Shown one piece after another: positions 8,006 through 16,469 of a stretch of DNA of 38,622 bases. Each line of letters begins with the position of its first letter. The stretch's first letter is position 1. Source of the DNA: Thiomargarita sp. (GTDB lineage Bacteria; Pseudomonadota; Gammaproteobacteria; Beggiatoales; Beggiatoaceae); assembly GCA_020718845.1 (NCBI GenBank), contig DYRG01000026.1:1-38622 (forward strand), in the 5' to 3' direction. Position numbers and translations under genes: made by a program. The notes under the pieces are model-generated. The model made no database searches, was not told where the DNA came from, and saw only the letters and a list, made by a program, of their open reading frames with translations.

Positions 8006-8935
8006 TCACTCGTGTTTGAAAGTTAAAACATTGACGCACCCTTTTTGACCCCCGCACCAACCCGCTAATTTCTTTGGTGTGACGTGAAAAATTGTTCCAT
8101 CATCGTCGATAATTTGGTGTTTCAAAGTAGAAACAGGATCATCAGAAATACCGCCGACCCCGCGGGTTTGTAATGCAATAATGGTGGGCGATTGTTCTAA
8201 CTCTGGATCAGCTTGAGAACTTGCAATAAAATAAATCTTTTCTTCACCTTGTTGTTGATCTAAATAAAAAGATTTTTTTTCAGCGGGAAGAAAATAGGTT
8301 TTATTGGCTTGCACGGGATTGGTTTGATGAATGGTTGCATTTTTGAGAGGAAAAAGTTGATAAACTTTGCCCGCGCTATCGGTTTGAAAAATATAAATAA
8401 AACCATTAGATTGAGGTGTGAAGACAATTTTATAATGATCACCATCTTTTAAAACCGAACCATTGATTAAATCTTTTAATTCATCTTGATGTTTTGGGCG
8501 GTATTTGTAACTAATAGAAACTTGCATATTATTTTGTAACGTTTTTAAGATAGGATTATCTTTTGGAAGTTGTTGTTCGTTTCTTTTCAAAATATCGAGG
8601 ATTTGTACAAAATATTTGTCATGCAAAGCGATTTTATTTTCTAAAGAAGGATTGGTTTTAATTGATTCAATCGAGGTTTGTAAGATTTTAATCAATTGTT
8701 TAATGTCTTCTAATTCTTTGGGATTTGAAGAAGCAGGTTTTAATTCGGAGAGTTTTTTAGAAATATCTTTTAATAAAATATCTTGTTGATTATTCTGGAG
8801 TTTATTATCAATAACTTGCATGGCTTCGATAGCATTAAAAAGCATATTAATCCCTTCAACGACAACGCCCCAACTTATTGCATGAACGGGCATATTGAAA
8901 AGCGTTAATAATAAAAAGAAAGCTAATTTGTTCAT
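8006..8935 (-). CDS. Exported DUF4384-domain protein
   Basis: 309 residues from the ATG at 8935, which has GAGG 6 bases before it; a GTG at 8947 would add four residues. A signal peptide (MNKLAFFLLLTLFNMPVHA) is followed by a helical, probably coiled-coil region (about 30-130). Residues about 165-245 look like DUF4384: YKIVFTPQSNGFIYIFQTDS, GKVYQLFPLKNA, FLPAEKKSFYLD and GEEKIYFIASS. That domain is often found in exported proteins together with caspase-like or protein-kinase domains; its role is unknown. The tail holds TRGVGGISDD (257-266), shared with the OmpA-domain protein next door, and Cys294/Cys300, which could form a disulfide. Part of the minus-strand run 9513-5394. Confidence 0.7.
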   Translation of the reverse strand: MNKLAFFLLLTLFNMPVHAISWGVVVEGINMLFNAIEAMQVIDNKLQNNQQDILLKDISKKLSELKPASSNPKELEDIKQLIKILQTSIESIKTNPSLENKIALHDKYFVQILDILKRNEQQLPKDNPILKTLQNNMQVSISYKYRPKHQDELKDLINGSVLKDGDHYKIVFTPQSNGFIYIFQTDSAGKVYQLFPLKNATIHQTNPVQANKTYFLPAEKKSFYLDQQQGEEKIYFIASSQADPELEQSPTIIALQTRGVGGISDDPVSTLKHQIIDDDGTIFHVTPKKLAGWCGGQKGCVNVLTFKHE

Positions 8936-8948
8936 AGAAAACCTCACG

Positions 8949-9278
8949 TTAAATTAATTCTATAAGTGTTTCATTTTGAGAAAGTTTTTCTTCTAAAGAA
9001 GGTAACAGTTTTTCAAACCATGTAAGCAAAAACTTTTTACTGGTATTTCCAATGCGAATCCATACAACAGAAGTCTTGTTTGGTTGTAAGTAGTTGAGTA
9101 TAACAAAATCTTCGTCTTTTGTAATAATAATCGCATGATTTTCTATAGCATATTGCCAAATAATTTTATCTTCGGCGTTTGCTAAACCAATATCAAAAAC
9201 GTGTTTAGCATCGTGCCCTCGACTTTCGAGAAAACGCGCTAATGCAGCAGGTAATTGAGCATCAATGATAAAACGCAT
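8949..9278 (-). CDS. DUF5615 PIN-like protein, putative toxin
   Basis: 109 residues starting MRFIIDAQLPAALARFLESR, with HDAKHVFDIGL, DKIIWQYAIENHAIIITKDED and FVILNYL. This is the Mut7-C/PIN-like DUF5615 fold with conserved acidic residues (Asp6, the D-x-D of KDEDF) like those that bind metal in PIN ribonucleases. Members are almost always encoded directly after a DUF433 protein, as here (1-base gap), and are treated as toxins of a VapBC-like pair by association. RNase activity is inferred, not shown for this protein. The gene runs straight into the DUF4384 gene. Confidence 0.82.
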   Translation of the reverse strand: MRFIIDAQLPAALARFLESRGHDAKHVFDIGLANAEDKIIWQYAIENHAIIITKDEDFVILNYLQPNKTSVVWIRIGNTSKKFLLTWFEKLLPSLEEKLSQNETLIELI

Positions 9279-9279
9279 T

Positions 9280-9513
9280 TTAAGCAGCTTTCAGAATAGG
9301 GTGATCCATTTGTATAGAAGCGAAGATAAGAACAGCAGTAATATCTTCGGTTTCTAAATAAGGATAATCTTCTAAAATTTCTTGAGAAGAAACGCCAGCA
9401 GCAAGCATTTCTAAAATATCTTTAACTCTAATGCGCAACCCACGAATGCAAGGGCGACCGCCACATTGTTGAGGATTGATGGTAATTCTTTGTAAATATT
9501 GGTTAGTATTCAT
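9280..9513 (-). CDS. DUF433 protein, putative antitoxin
   Basis: 77 residues. The DUF433 signature is clear: ITINPQQCGGRPCIRGLRIRV, then VKDILEMLAAGVSSQEILEDYPYLETEDI. The family forms a winged or Mor-like helix-turn-helix and is thought to bind DNA and neutralise the DUF5615 partner. It is the first gene of the minus-strand run and so would read the whole set from its promoter, in the 74-base gap shared with the divergent caspase gene. If it represses its own promoter, it would also control the DUF4384, OmpA, sdhE and tssF genes behind it (inference). Confidence 0.82.
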   Translation of the reverse strand: MNTNQYLQRITINPQQCGGRPCIRGLRIRVKDILEMLAAGVSSQEILEDYPYLETEDITAVLIFASIQMDHPILKAA

Positions 9514-9537
9514 TTTATTTTACTTTTGAAAAAGGAA

Positions 9538-9543
9538 TATAAT
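9538..9543 (+). promoter_or_regulatory. Possible -10 box of the caspase-WD40 gene
   Basis: A perfect TATAAT lies 44 bases before the ATG at 9588. No clear -35 is visible at the right spacing. The strong ribosome binding site AAAGGAGG (9576-9583) follows. Confidence 0.4.
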
Positions 9544-9587
9544 TCTGTTAGTTTAATGGGGTGAGAATACAAAGTAAAGGAGGATGT

Positions 9588-11489
9588 ATGCGATTGATTT
9601 TGTTTATATTTTTAATGTGGAGTGCGGTGGCGACGGCGGAAACGCGGCTGGCGTTGTTGATTAGCAACGAAAAATATCCTGAAAAAGCAGCGGGGTCGAA
9701 TTTGTTTGGACCGTTGGGGAAAGCGCATCGAGATCGGGAACAAATGGCGGAAGCCTTAAAACAGTATCGCTTTGAAATGACTGAAGTTTTAGATGCCGAT
9801 AAAGACAAAATGGACGCGGCGTTGGTGGCATTTACGGAGAAATTAGAGAAAAGTGGTGTGGACAGTGTGGGCGTGATTTATTTTGTGGGACACGGTGCGG
9901 AAGTTGGAGGAAAGTTGCATTTGATTCCGACGCAAGAAAAGCTCGCCGACGACAAAGCGATTAAAAATCGGACGGTTAGCGCGGACGAACTCATTGATCG
10001 ATTAACAACTGGGATTGAAAATGGGAAAAATCAAGGGGTTAGATTGTTGATTTTAGATGCGTGTCGGTCGAGGATCAAAACGCGGGGTGTGAATGAAAGA
10101 AAAGTTGATTTGAATGCGCACGGGGCGTTGGTGGGTTATGCGGCGGCATCGGGCAAAGAGGCGGTAGATAGCGATGATTCGTACACCATGCACTTGACCA
10201 AACAAATGAAACTCAACGGGCATTTGAAAATCGAGGAAGTCTTTAAAAAAGCCCGCATTGAATTGGCAAAAGCCTCGGGCAATAATCAAATTTCTTTAGA
10301 ATATGGCGGTTTGTTAGGCGATTTTTGTTTAGATAATTGTCAAAGCAACCCCTTAGAAAAAGATTTGAAAGCCAAAGAACAAGAACTCGCCGATTTGAAA
10401 CAAAAGCTCGCTCAAAATATCACTAATCCCAATGAAATCAATGAGTTGAAAAAACGTTTGGAAGCCATCGAAAAACAATCGGGAATGTCGGGCATGACTT
10501 CAAATGACGGCATGAAAGGTATGTCCAGTGAACCACAACCCAAAAAAACACAAATAAAATCAATTGATTACGATAACTGGCGAGAATTGAAAACCTTTAC
10601 GGGACATTCTTTTTATGTTTCGTCAGTGGTGTTCAGTCCCGACGGGAAAACCGCCTTATCGGGAAGTGAAGATAAAACTCTCAAATTGTGGGATTTAGAA
10701 ACGGGCAACGCACTTAAAACCTTCACGGGGCATTCTGGTTATGTTAACTCAGTGGCGTTCAGTCCCAATGGTCGCCGTGCTTTGTCAAGTGGCGGTCATA
10801 GCCTTAAACTGTGGGACATTGCAACGGGCAAAGAACTCAAAACTATTTCGGGGCATTCTGCTCTGGTTAACTCAGTGGCGTTCAGTCCCGACGGGAAAAC
10901 CGCCTTATCGGGAAGTAACGATAAAACCCTCAAACTGTGGGACATTACCTCTGGAAAAGAACTCAAAACCTTCACGGGGCATTTTGGTGATGTTTATTCA
11001 GTGGCGTTCAGTCCCGACGGGAAAACCGCTTTATCGGGAAGTGAAGATACAACCCTCAAATTGTGGGATTTAGAAACGAGCAACGCACTTAAAACCTTCA
11101 CGGGGCATTCTGATTATGTTTTTTCAGTGGCGTTCAGTCCCGACGGGAAAACCGCCTTATCGGGAAGTCGGGATAAAACCCTTAAGCTCTGGGATTTAGA
11201 GACAGGAAAAGAACTCAAAACCTTCACGGGGCATTCTAGTAGTGGTGTTAAATCAGTGGTGTTCAGTCCTGACGGTCAGCGTGCGTTGTCCGGAAGCTAT
11301 GACACAACCCTTAAACTGTGGGACATTGCCTCTGGAAAAGAACTTAAAACCTTTACGGGGCATTCTGGTTGGGTTTATTCAGTGACATTCAGTTCCGACG
11401 GACAGCGGGTATTATCGGGAAGTTGTGATAAGCCAGCGGGTATAGGTGGTTGTCAAGAAGGAGGATTCAAACTGTGGGGTGCACCTTAA
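9588..11489 (+). CDS. Exported caspase-like protease with WD40 propeller
   Basis: 633 residues. A signal peptide (MRLILFIFLMWSAVATA) is followed by a caspase-fold (peptidase C14) domain at about 18-250. It has the catalytic pair: His102 in YFVGHGAE and Cys159 in LILDACRS. The loop TRGVNERKVDLNAHGAL follows, as in orthocaspases. Residues about 255-300 are a charged coiled coil (LEKDLKAKEQELADLKQKLA), then a Met/Gly/Ser linker. Residues about 330-633 hold seven WD40 repeats (LKTFTGHS...VAFSPDGKTALSGS...LKLWD), enough for one closed propeller that would sense a protein partner. The ATG at 9588 has AAAGGAGG in front; an upstream GTG at 9561 would spoil the signal peptide. Export would place the protease in the periplasm, unlike most defence caspases. 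The gene is divergent from the DUF433 run, and another DUF4384/OmpA set lies next door. Confidence 0.88.
   Translation: MRLILFIFLMWSAVATAETRLALLISNEKYPEKAAGSNLFGPLGKAHRDREQMAEALKQYRFEMTEVLDADKDKMDAALVAFTEKLEKSGVDSVGVIYFVGHGAEVGGKLHLIPTQEKLADDKAIKNRTVSADELIDRLTTGIENGKNQGVRLLILDACRSRIKTRGVNERKVDLNAHGALVGYAAASGKEAVDSDDSYTMHLTKQMKLNGHLKIEEVFKKARIELAKASGNNQISLEYGGLLGDFCLDNCQSNPLEKDLKAKEQELADLKQKLAQNITNPNEINELKKRLEAIEKQSGMSGMTSNDGMKGMSSEPQPKKTQIKSIDYDNWRELKTFTGHSFYVSSVVFSPDGKTALSGSEDKTLKLWDLETGNALKTFTGHSGYVNSVAFSPNGRRALSSGGHSLKLWDIATGKELKTISGHSALVNSVAFSPDGKTALSGSNDKTLKLWDITSGKELKTFTGHFGDVYSVAFSPDGKTALSGSEDTTLKLWDLETSNALKTFTGHSDYVFSVAFSPDGKTALSGSRDKTLKLWDLETGKELKTFTGHSSSGVKSVVFSPDGQRALSGSYDTTLKLWDIASGKELKTFTGHSGWVYSVTFSSDGQRVLSGSCDKPAGIGGCQEGGFKLWGAP
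10587..11486 (+). repeat. Seven tandem ~126-bp DNA repeats coding the WD40 blades
   Basis: Units begin at 10587, 10713, 10836, 10962, 11088, 11214 and 11343, each starting with a variant of CTCAAAACCTTCACGGGG. Spacing is 126 bp with one 123-bp and one 129-bp exception. Long blocks are identical in DNA between non-adjacent units (for example TCAGTGGCGTTCAGTCCCG), and two versions of the blade ending (GATTTAGAAACG... or GACATT...) are shuffled among the units. The pattern suggests recent duplication or gene conversion rather than old divergence. Confidence 0.9.
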
Positions 11490-11500
11490 TTTTTCACTCG

Positions 11501-11520
11501 CTCCCACGCGCCTGCGTGGT
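11501..11520. repeat. Short REP-like palindrome
   Basis: CCACGC (11504-11509) pairs with GCGTGG (11514-11519) around GCCT. It belongs to the general 'CTCCCACGC...GCGTGG' palindrome type that is scattered in intergenic regions of some sulfur bacteria and cyanobacteria. A degenerate relative with CGTTCC/GGAACG arms occurs at 26441-26465. It might also act as a weak terminator for the caspase gene. Confidence 0.5.
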
Positions 11521-11525
11521 AGCCC

Positions 11526-11659
11526 GTAGGGTGCAATGCAATTGCACCAACAAATGATGTTATTAACTAAACTTAAAAACCAGCTACACCTTGAAAATCT
11601 TGTAGATTTTTATTATTTCGTTTCTCAAAAATTTCTGGTGCACTTACATTGCACCCTAC
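11526..11659. mobile_element. MITE-like element with 23-bp terminal inverted repeats
   Basis: The left end (11526-11548) reads GTAGGGTGCAATGC followed by AATTGCACC; the right end (11637-11659) is its reverse complement with about three mismatches. The 134-bp element has an AT-rich centre with no coding capacity. Size, end symmetry and intergenic position between convergent genes fit a miniature inverted-repeat element or a large REP-like unit. No target-site duplication is obvious. Confidence 0.6.
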
Positions 11660-11731
11660 AAATGAAATCTTCGCTTTTCGCTGAGGATGTGATTGAAAGG
11701 AAAGGAAATTAAAAGGAAGTGGTAGAAAACA

Positions 11732-11774
11732 TTAGGAGCTACGCATTAATGAATTTTAGATGCGTAACTCCTAA
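11732..11774 (-). terminator. Long hairpin downstream of tuf, probable terminator
   Basis: TTAGGAGCTACGCAT (11732-11746) pairs with ATGCGTAACTCCTAA (11760-11774), with 14 of 15 positions complementary and a 13-base loop. It begins 23 bases after the tuf stop codon. On the minus strand it is followed only by a short T stretch (TGTTTT), so termination may be imperfect. It could also be a repeat element. Confidence 0.5.
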
Positions 11775-11796
11775 AGAAGAACTAGATAAAAAGTGA

Positions 11797-12981
11797 TTAT
11801 TTAAGGATTTTAGCAACCACGCCCGCGCCGACGGTTCTACCGCCTTCACGAATCGCAAAACGTAAGCCTTCTTCCATTGCAATCGGTGCAATTAATTCAA
11901 CGACCATTTTGATGTTATCGCCAGGCATTACCATTTCAACGCCTTCAGGCAAAGTCACTGCGCCAGTCACGTCGGTGGTTCTGAAATAAAATTGTGGGCG
12001 ATAGCCTTTGAAGAACGGGGTATGACGACCGCCTTCATCTTTACCCAAAATATACACTTCGGCTTCGAATTGGGTGTGAGGTGTAATTGAGTTAGGTTTC
12101 GCAAGTACTTGACCACGTTCAACATCTTCGCGTTTCACGCCGCGCAACAAAACGCCCACGTTTTCGCCAGCGCGACCTTCGTCCAATAATTTGCGGAACA
12201 TTTCAACGCCAGTACAGGTACTTTTAATGGTGTCTTTTAAGCCCACGATTTGAACTTCTTCGCCAACTTTCACAACGCCGCGTTCAACCCGTCCAGTTAC
12301 AACTGTGCCGCGTCCAGAAATTGAAAACACGTCTTCAATCGGCATTAAGAAAGGTTTGTCGATAGCACGTTCTGGTTGAGGAATGTAGGAATCTAAATAT
12401 CCAGCGAGTTCTAATATTTTTTCTTCCCATTTGGCTTCGCCTTCTAAGGCTTTTAACGCAGAACCTTTAATGATAGGAATATCGTCGCCTGGGAAATCAT
12501 ATTTGCTAAGTAATTCACGGACTTCCATTTCAACGAGTTCTAATAATTCTTCGTCGTCAACCATGTCGCATTTATTCATAAATACAACCATGTATGGAAC
12601 ACCCACTTGGCGAGCTAATAAGATGTGCTCACGGGTTTGAGGCATAGGACCGTCGGTGGCAGCAACCACTAAAATAGCGCCGTCCATTTGAGCCGCACCC
12701 GTAATCATGTTTTTGACATAATCCGCGTGACCAGGGCAGTCGACGTGCGCATAATGGCGTTCTGCCGTATCGTATTCAACGTGAGCGGTGTTGATGGTGA
12801 TTCCGCGTGCTTTTTCTTCGGGGGCTTTGTCGATGTTGTCGAACGCGACAGCTTTTCCGCCGAAGTGTTTTGCTAATACTTTGGTGATAGCGGCGGTCAA
12901 GGTGGTTTTACCGTGATCGACGTGTCCGACTGTTCCGACGTTAAGATGCGGTTTATTCCGCTCAAACTTTTCTTTTGACAT
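11797..12981 (-). CDS. tuf: Elongation factor Tu
   Basis: 394 residues, full length. It carries aminoacyl-tRNA to the ribosome as a GTP complex. The GTP-binding motifs are intact: GHVDHGKTT (P-loop), DCPGHADYV (switch II) and NKCDMVDD (guanine specificity), along with the [14 protein letters not shown] switch I loop. Domains 2 and 3 follow in order, ending in [10 protein letters not shown]. It is the last gene of the str operon, 44 bases after fusA, with AAGGAT as ribosome binding site. In most gammaproteobacteria rpsJ and the S10 operon follow; here the next gene downstream is the convergent caspase gene, so the link is broken. Confidence 0.98.
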   Translation of the reverse strand: MSKEKFERNKPHLNVGTVGHVDHGKTTLTAAITKVLAKHFGGKAVAFDNIDKAPEEKARGITINTAHVEYDTAERHYAHVDCPGHADYVKNMITGAAQMDGAILVVAATDGPMPQTREHILLARQVGVPYMVVFMNKCDMVDDEELLELVEMEVRELLSKYDFPGDDIPIIKGSALKALEGEAKWEEKILELAGYLDSYIPQPERAIDKPFLMPIEDVFSISGRGTVVTGRVERGVVKVGEEVQIVGLKDTIKSTCTGVEMFRKLLDEGRAGENVGVLLRGVKREDVERGQVLAKPNSITPHTQFEAEVYILGKDEGGRHTPFFKGYRPQFYFRTTDVTGAVTLPEGVEMVMPGDNIKMVVELIAPIAMEEGLRFAIREGGRTVGAGVVAKILK

Positions 12982-13025
12982 GATTGAAAAATCCTTTGTT
13001 TAAAATAAAAACTCAATAAAATCAA

Positions 13026-15143
13026 TTACTTAGTGTTACGCGCTTCGATAACAGCTTTTGCGATATTGCTGGGAGTTTCGGCGTATTTACCGAATTCCAT
13101 TGAGTAAGAAGCACGACCTTGTGTAGCGGAGCGTAAGTCTGTCGCGTAGCCAAACATTTCGGCTAACGGCACTGATGCGCGCACCACTTTGCCCGACGGA
13201 CCATCTTCCATCCCTTCGATCATACCACGACGACGGTTTAAGTCACCGATCACGTCGCCCATGTAATCTTCAGGGGTTTCGACTTCGACGCTCATAATGG
13301 GTTCGAGCAACGTGGGCTGGGCTTCTTTGCGCATGAAAGCTGCTTTGAATGCCATTGATCCCGCGACTTTGAACGCCATTTCAGAGGAGTCAACATCGTG
13401 ATAAGAACCGTCAAACACGGTAATTTTCACGTCGACGACTGGATAACCCGCCAACACACCGTTTTTAACTTGTTCTTGAATCCCTTTATCGATCGCAGGA
13501 ATGTATTCTTTAGGAATTACACCGCCGACGATTTCATTCACAAATTCATAACCTTTGCCTTCTTCCAACGGCTCGAGTTTGATCCAGCAATGACCGTATT
13601 GACCACGACCGCCCGATTGACGCACGAATTTACCTTCTTGCTCGACAGGTCCTTTGGGACAACGAATCGTTTCACGGTATGCAACCATCGGTTTGCCGAC
13701 GTTTGCTTCGACTTTGAACTCACGTTTCATGCGATCAACGATGATTTCGAGGTGCAATTCGCCCATTCCAGAAATGATGGTTTGACCCGATTCTTCGTCG
13801 GTGTGAACGCGGAAAGACGGGTCTTCTTGCGCTAACCGATTGAGAGCCAAGCCCATTTTTTCTTGGTCGGCTTTGGTTTTGGGTTCGACCGCGACCGAAA
13901 TTACGGGCTCGGGGAATTCCATGCGCTCAAGAATGATTTGTTTGTCTTCGTTGCAAAGGGTATCGCCAGTCGTTACGTCTTTCAAGCCAACCGCTGCTGC
14001 GATGTCGCCTGCGCGTACTTCTTTGATTTCTTCACGATTATTGGCGTGCATTTGCACCATCCGCCCAATCCGTTCACGACGGTTTTTGACGGGGTTGTAC
14101 ACGAAATCGCCCGAATTTAACACGCCCGAATACACGCGGAAGAAGGTTAATGTGCCCACGAAGGGATCAGAAGCGATCTTGAATGCCAACGCAGAGAAAG
14201 GTTCTGCATCTTCGGCTTTGCGAGTATCTGGTTGATCATTATCAGGTTTAATGCCCGTAATTGCCGTCACATCGACAGGAGAAGGTAAATATTCGATCAC
14301 CGCGTCCAACATGGCTTGTACGCCTTTGTTTTTGAAGGCAGTTCCGCAAGTCACTAAAATAATTTCGCTTTTTAAAACACGCGAACGCAGACCTTGTTTG
14401 ATTTCTTCTTCGGTGAGTTCTTCTTCTGCCAAATATTTATCCATTAACTCATCGTTGGCTTCGGCAGCGGCTTCGATGAGATTTTTACGCCATTTGTCGG
14501 CATCGGCTTGCATACTTTCGGGAATATCTTCGTAAGTGAAAGTCACGCCTTTGTCTTCTTCGTTCCAGTTGATCGCCTTCATTTTAACTAAGTCGACGAC
14601 ACCTTTGAAGTTTTCTTCTTCGCCGATGTTTAATTGCAAAGGAACGGGATTGCCTTTCAAACGGGTTTTGATTTGTTCAACACAACGCAAAAAGTTTGCG
14701 CCCGTGCGATCCATTTTATTGATGAACGCGAGGCGAGGAACGCCGTATTTGTTAGCTTGCCGCCACACGGTTTCGGATTGGGGTTGAACGCCGCCGACCG
14801 CGCAATACACCATTACTGCGCCATCGAGAACCCGCATTGAGCGTTCGACTTCGATAGTAAAATCAACGTGTCCTGGCGTATCGATGATGTTGATGCGATG
14901 GGGTTCGAACTGCTTGCCCATGCCCGACCAAAACGCGGTGGTTGCTGCCGAAGTGATGGTAATACCGCGTTCTTGCTCTTGTTCCATCCAATCCATGGTT
15001 GCCGCGCCGTCGTGGACTTCGCCGATTTTGTGATTGACACCCGTGTAAAAAAGGACGCGCTCGGTGGTGGTGGTTTTGCCAGCATCGATGTGAGCAGAAA
15101 TACCGATGTTACGGTAACGCTCGATGGGAGTTATGCGTGCCAT
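13026..15143 (-). CDS. fusA: Elongation factor G
   Basis: 705 residues, matching E. coli EF-G (704). The GTPase drives translocation of tRNA and mRNA and, with RRF, ribosome recycling. Motifs: [10 protein letters not shown] (P-loop), [11 protein letters not shown] (switch I), DTPGHVDF (switch II), NKMDRTGA and the domain IV tip region around [12 protein letters not shown]. No unusual insertions are seen. The gene lies 21 bases after rpsG, with AAGAGGA as ribosome binding site, and is cotranscribed with rpsL, rpsG and tuf. Confidence 0.98.
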   Translation of the reverse strand: MARITPIERYRNIGISAHIDAGKTTTTERVLFYTGVNHKIGEVHDGAATMDWMEQEQERGITITSAATTAFWSGMGKQFEPHRINIIDTPGHVDFTIEVERSMRVLDGAVMVYCAVGGVQPQSETVWRQANKYGVPRLAFINKMDRTGANFLRCVEQIKTRLKGNPVPLQLNIGEEENFKGVVDLVKMKAINWNEEDKGVTFTYEDIPESMQADADKWRKNLIEAAAEANDELMDKYLAEEELTEEEIKQGLRSRVLKSEIILVTCGTAFKNKGVQAMLDAVIEYLPSPVDVTAITGIKPDNDQPDTRKAEDAEPFSALAFKIASDPFVGTLTFFRVYSGVLNSGDFVYNPVKNRRERIGRMVQMHANNREEIKEVRAGDIAAAVGLKDVTTGDTLCNEDKQIILERMEFPEPVISVAVEPKTKADQEKMGLALNRLAQEDPSFRVHTDEESGQTIISGMGELHLEIIVDRMKREFKVEANVGKPMVAYRETIRCPKGPVEQEGKFVRQSGGRGQYGHCWIKLEPLEEGKGYEFVNEIVGGVIPKEYIPAIDKGIQEQVKNGVLAGYPVVDVKITVFDGSYHDVDSSEMAFKVAGSMAFKAAFMRKEAQPTLLEPIMSVEVETPEDYMGDVIGDLNRRRGMIEGMEDGPSGKVVRASVPLAEMFGYATDLRSATQGRASYSMEFGKYAETPSNIAKAVIEARNTK

Positions 15144-15164
15144 TGTTCAAAAAAATCCTCTTGA

Positions 15165-15638
15165 TTACCAACGGAAATGGGCGAAGGCTTTGTTTGCTTC
15201 TGCCATACGGTGAACGTCTTCACGTTTTTTGATGGCAGTGCCTTTGCTTTCGTAGGCATCCATGATTTCGCCGGCTAAACGCAAATCCATGCTTTTTTCG
15301 CCGCGTTTGCGAGCCGCATCGACCAACCAACGCATAGCTAATGCCATCCGACGGGTTGCGCGAACTTCGACGGGGACTTGGTAGGTTGATCCACCGACCC
15401 GACGTGATTTAACTTCTACCAATGGGCTGACATTGTCTAATGCTTTGGTAAAGTATTGTAAAGATTCAGTATTTTTGGTTTTTTCAGAAACGCGATCTAA
15501 TGCACCATACACGATATGTTCGGCGACGGATTTTTTGCCGCGCTCCATCACCATATTGATAAATTTGGCAATGGTTTCATCGTGGAATTTAGGATCAGGT
15601 AAAATCGTGCGTTTTGCTGCGACGTGTCTTCTTGGCAT
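15165..15638 (-). CDS. rpsG: 30S ribosomal protein S7
   Basis: 157 residues beginning [20 protein letters not shown] and containing the family blocks [39 protein letters not shown] and [15 protein letters not shown]7 nucleates assembly of the 3' domain of 16S rRNA (the head of the small subunit). It follows rpsL after only 12 bases, with AAGGAG as ribosome binding site. In E. coli S7 represses its own operon by binding the longer rpsL-rpsG spacer; a 12-base gap leaves no room for that site, so any feedback must act elsewhere. Confidence 0.98.
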   Translation of the reverse strand: MPRRHVAAKRTILPDPKFHDETIAKFINMVMERGKKSVAEHIVYGALDRVSEKTKNTESLQYFTKALDNVSPLVEVKSRRVGGSTYQVPVEVRATRRMALAMRWLVDAARKRGEKSMDLRLAGEIMDAYESKGTAIKKREDVHRMAEANKAFAHFRW

Positions 15639-15650
15639 TTTAATACTCCT

Positions 15651-16025
15651 TTATTTTTTGGGACGTTTCGCGCCGTATTTAGAGCGACCTTGACGACGTT
15701 TAGCCACGCCCGACGCATCCAAGCATCCGCGCACCGTGTGATAACGCACACCTGGTAAATCTTTGACCCGTCCACCCCGAATGAGCACGACCGAGTGTTC
15801 TTGGAGGTTGTGACCTTCGCCGCCGATGTAGCTGGTGACTTCCATGCCATTGGTTAAGCGCACCCGTGCGACTTTACGCATCGCTGAGTTAGGTTTTTTA
15901 GGGGTCGTTGTATAAACGCGGGTACACACGCCACGTTTTTGAGGGCACGCATCCAATGCTGGGACGGTGCTTTTATTAATAAGTTGTTTGCGCGGGGCGC
16001 GCACCAATTGGTTAATGGTCGCCAT
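15651..16025 (-). CDS. rpsL: 30S ribosomal protein S12
   Basis: 124 residues, identical in length to E. coli S12. It sits at the decoding centre and controls fidelity. The two streptomycin-relevant segments are of the sensitive type: TPKKPNSA with lysine in place, and [13 protein letters not shown] with lysine and the aspartate that is often methylthiolated. First gene of the str operon, with GGAG seven bases before the ATG and a promoter 86 bases upstream. No rpoBC genes lie upstream, unlike in many proteobacteria. Confidence 0.98.
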   Translation of the reverse strand: MATINQLVRAPRKQLINKSTVPALDACPQKRGVCTRVYTTTPKKPNSAMRKVARVRLTNGMEVTSYIGGEGHNLQEHSVVLIRGGRVKDLPGVRYHTVRGCLDASGVAKRRQGRSKYGAKRPKK

Positions 16026-16076
16026 GCTGACTCCGAATCATCGTATATTTTTCCGCAAAATGTAATAACCTCACAC

Positions 16077-16097
16077 AAAGGTCGATCTTTGACCTTT
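16077..16097 (-). promoter_or_regulatory. Hairpin in the str operon leader
   Basis: AAAGGTC (16077-16083) and GACCTTT (16091-16097) form a perfect seven-base-pair stem with a seven-base loop, inside the ~80-base untranslated leader between the promoter and rpsL. No T run follows, so it is not a terminator. A control role, such as an S7 or S12 binding site, is only an idea. Confidence 0.5.
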
Positions 16098-16110
16098 TAC
16101 AAAGCACGAA

Positions 16111-16139
16111 ACTATAGCTCTATCCTCTTAAACTGTCAA
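16111..16139 (-). promoter_or_regulatory. Sigma70 promoter of the str operon
   Basis: Minus strand: TTGACA (16134-16139, perfect -35), a 17-base spacer, then TATAGT (16111-16116, five of six matches). Transcription should start near 16104, leaving a leader of about 80 bases before rpsL. This is the strongest promoter in the window, as expected for ribosomal genes. Confidence 0.88.
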
Positions 16140-16345
16140 GACTTTAACCCCAAGCCCTCGCATTTTTAAACGCGTATTTCTCGTTCATACAAAAAATTTA
16201 TCGGGATTTGGATTATCTGTTTGAGTTAGTGAATCTGTGTCTATAAATGTGGTTTTTTAGGATCAATTTATTTTATATCACATTGATTTAAAAGTAAATT
16301 ACTACATCTTTCCATTCTCACCCTTAAAAAAGGCTAAAATCTAAA

Positions 16346-16374
16346 TTGCCGATTGAGCGAGATAGATTTATGAT
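16346..16374 (+). promoter_or_regulatory. Probable sigma70 promoter of hppA
   Basis: TTGCCG (16346-16351, four of six) and TATGAT (16369-16374, five of six) are separated by 17 bases. The start would lie near 16381, about 90 bases before the hppA ATG. The rest of the 444-base gap between rpsL and hppA (16026-16469) is AT-rich and shows no gene. Confidence 0.55.
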
Positions 16375-16469
16375 GAGTGATCTCGTGAAATTATTTTCCA
16401 TAATTAGCGAGAGGTTGTTTTTCGCAATACTTTGTTTTTATTACCATTAATAGAGGAGTCTTTTTAAAA

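Noticed and set aside
10587-11486. Possible CRISPR array
   Set aside because: The regular 126-bp repeats are coding WD40 blades in one continuous frame, far longer than CRISPR units, with no spacers.
13398-15164. Long plus-strand frames opposite fusA (up to 145 codons)
   Set aside because: They are antisense to a strongly conserved gene and arise from its codon bias.
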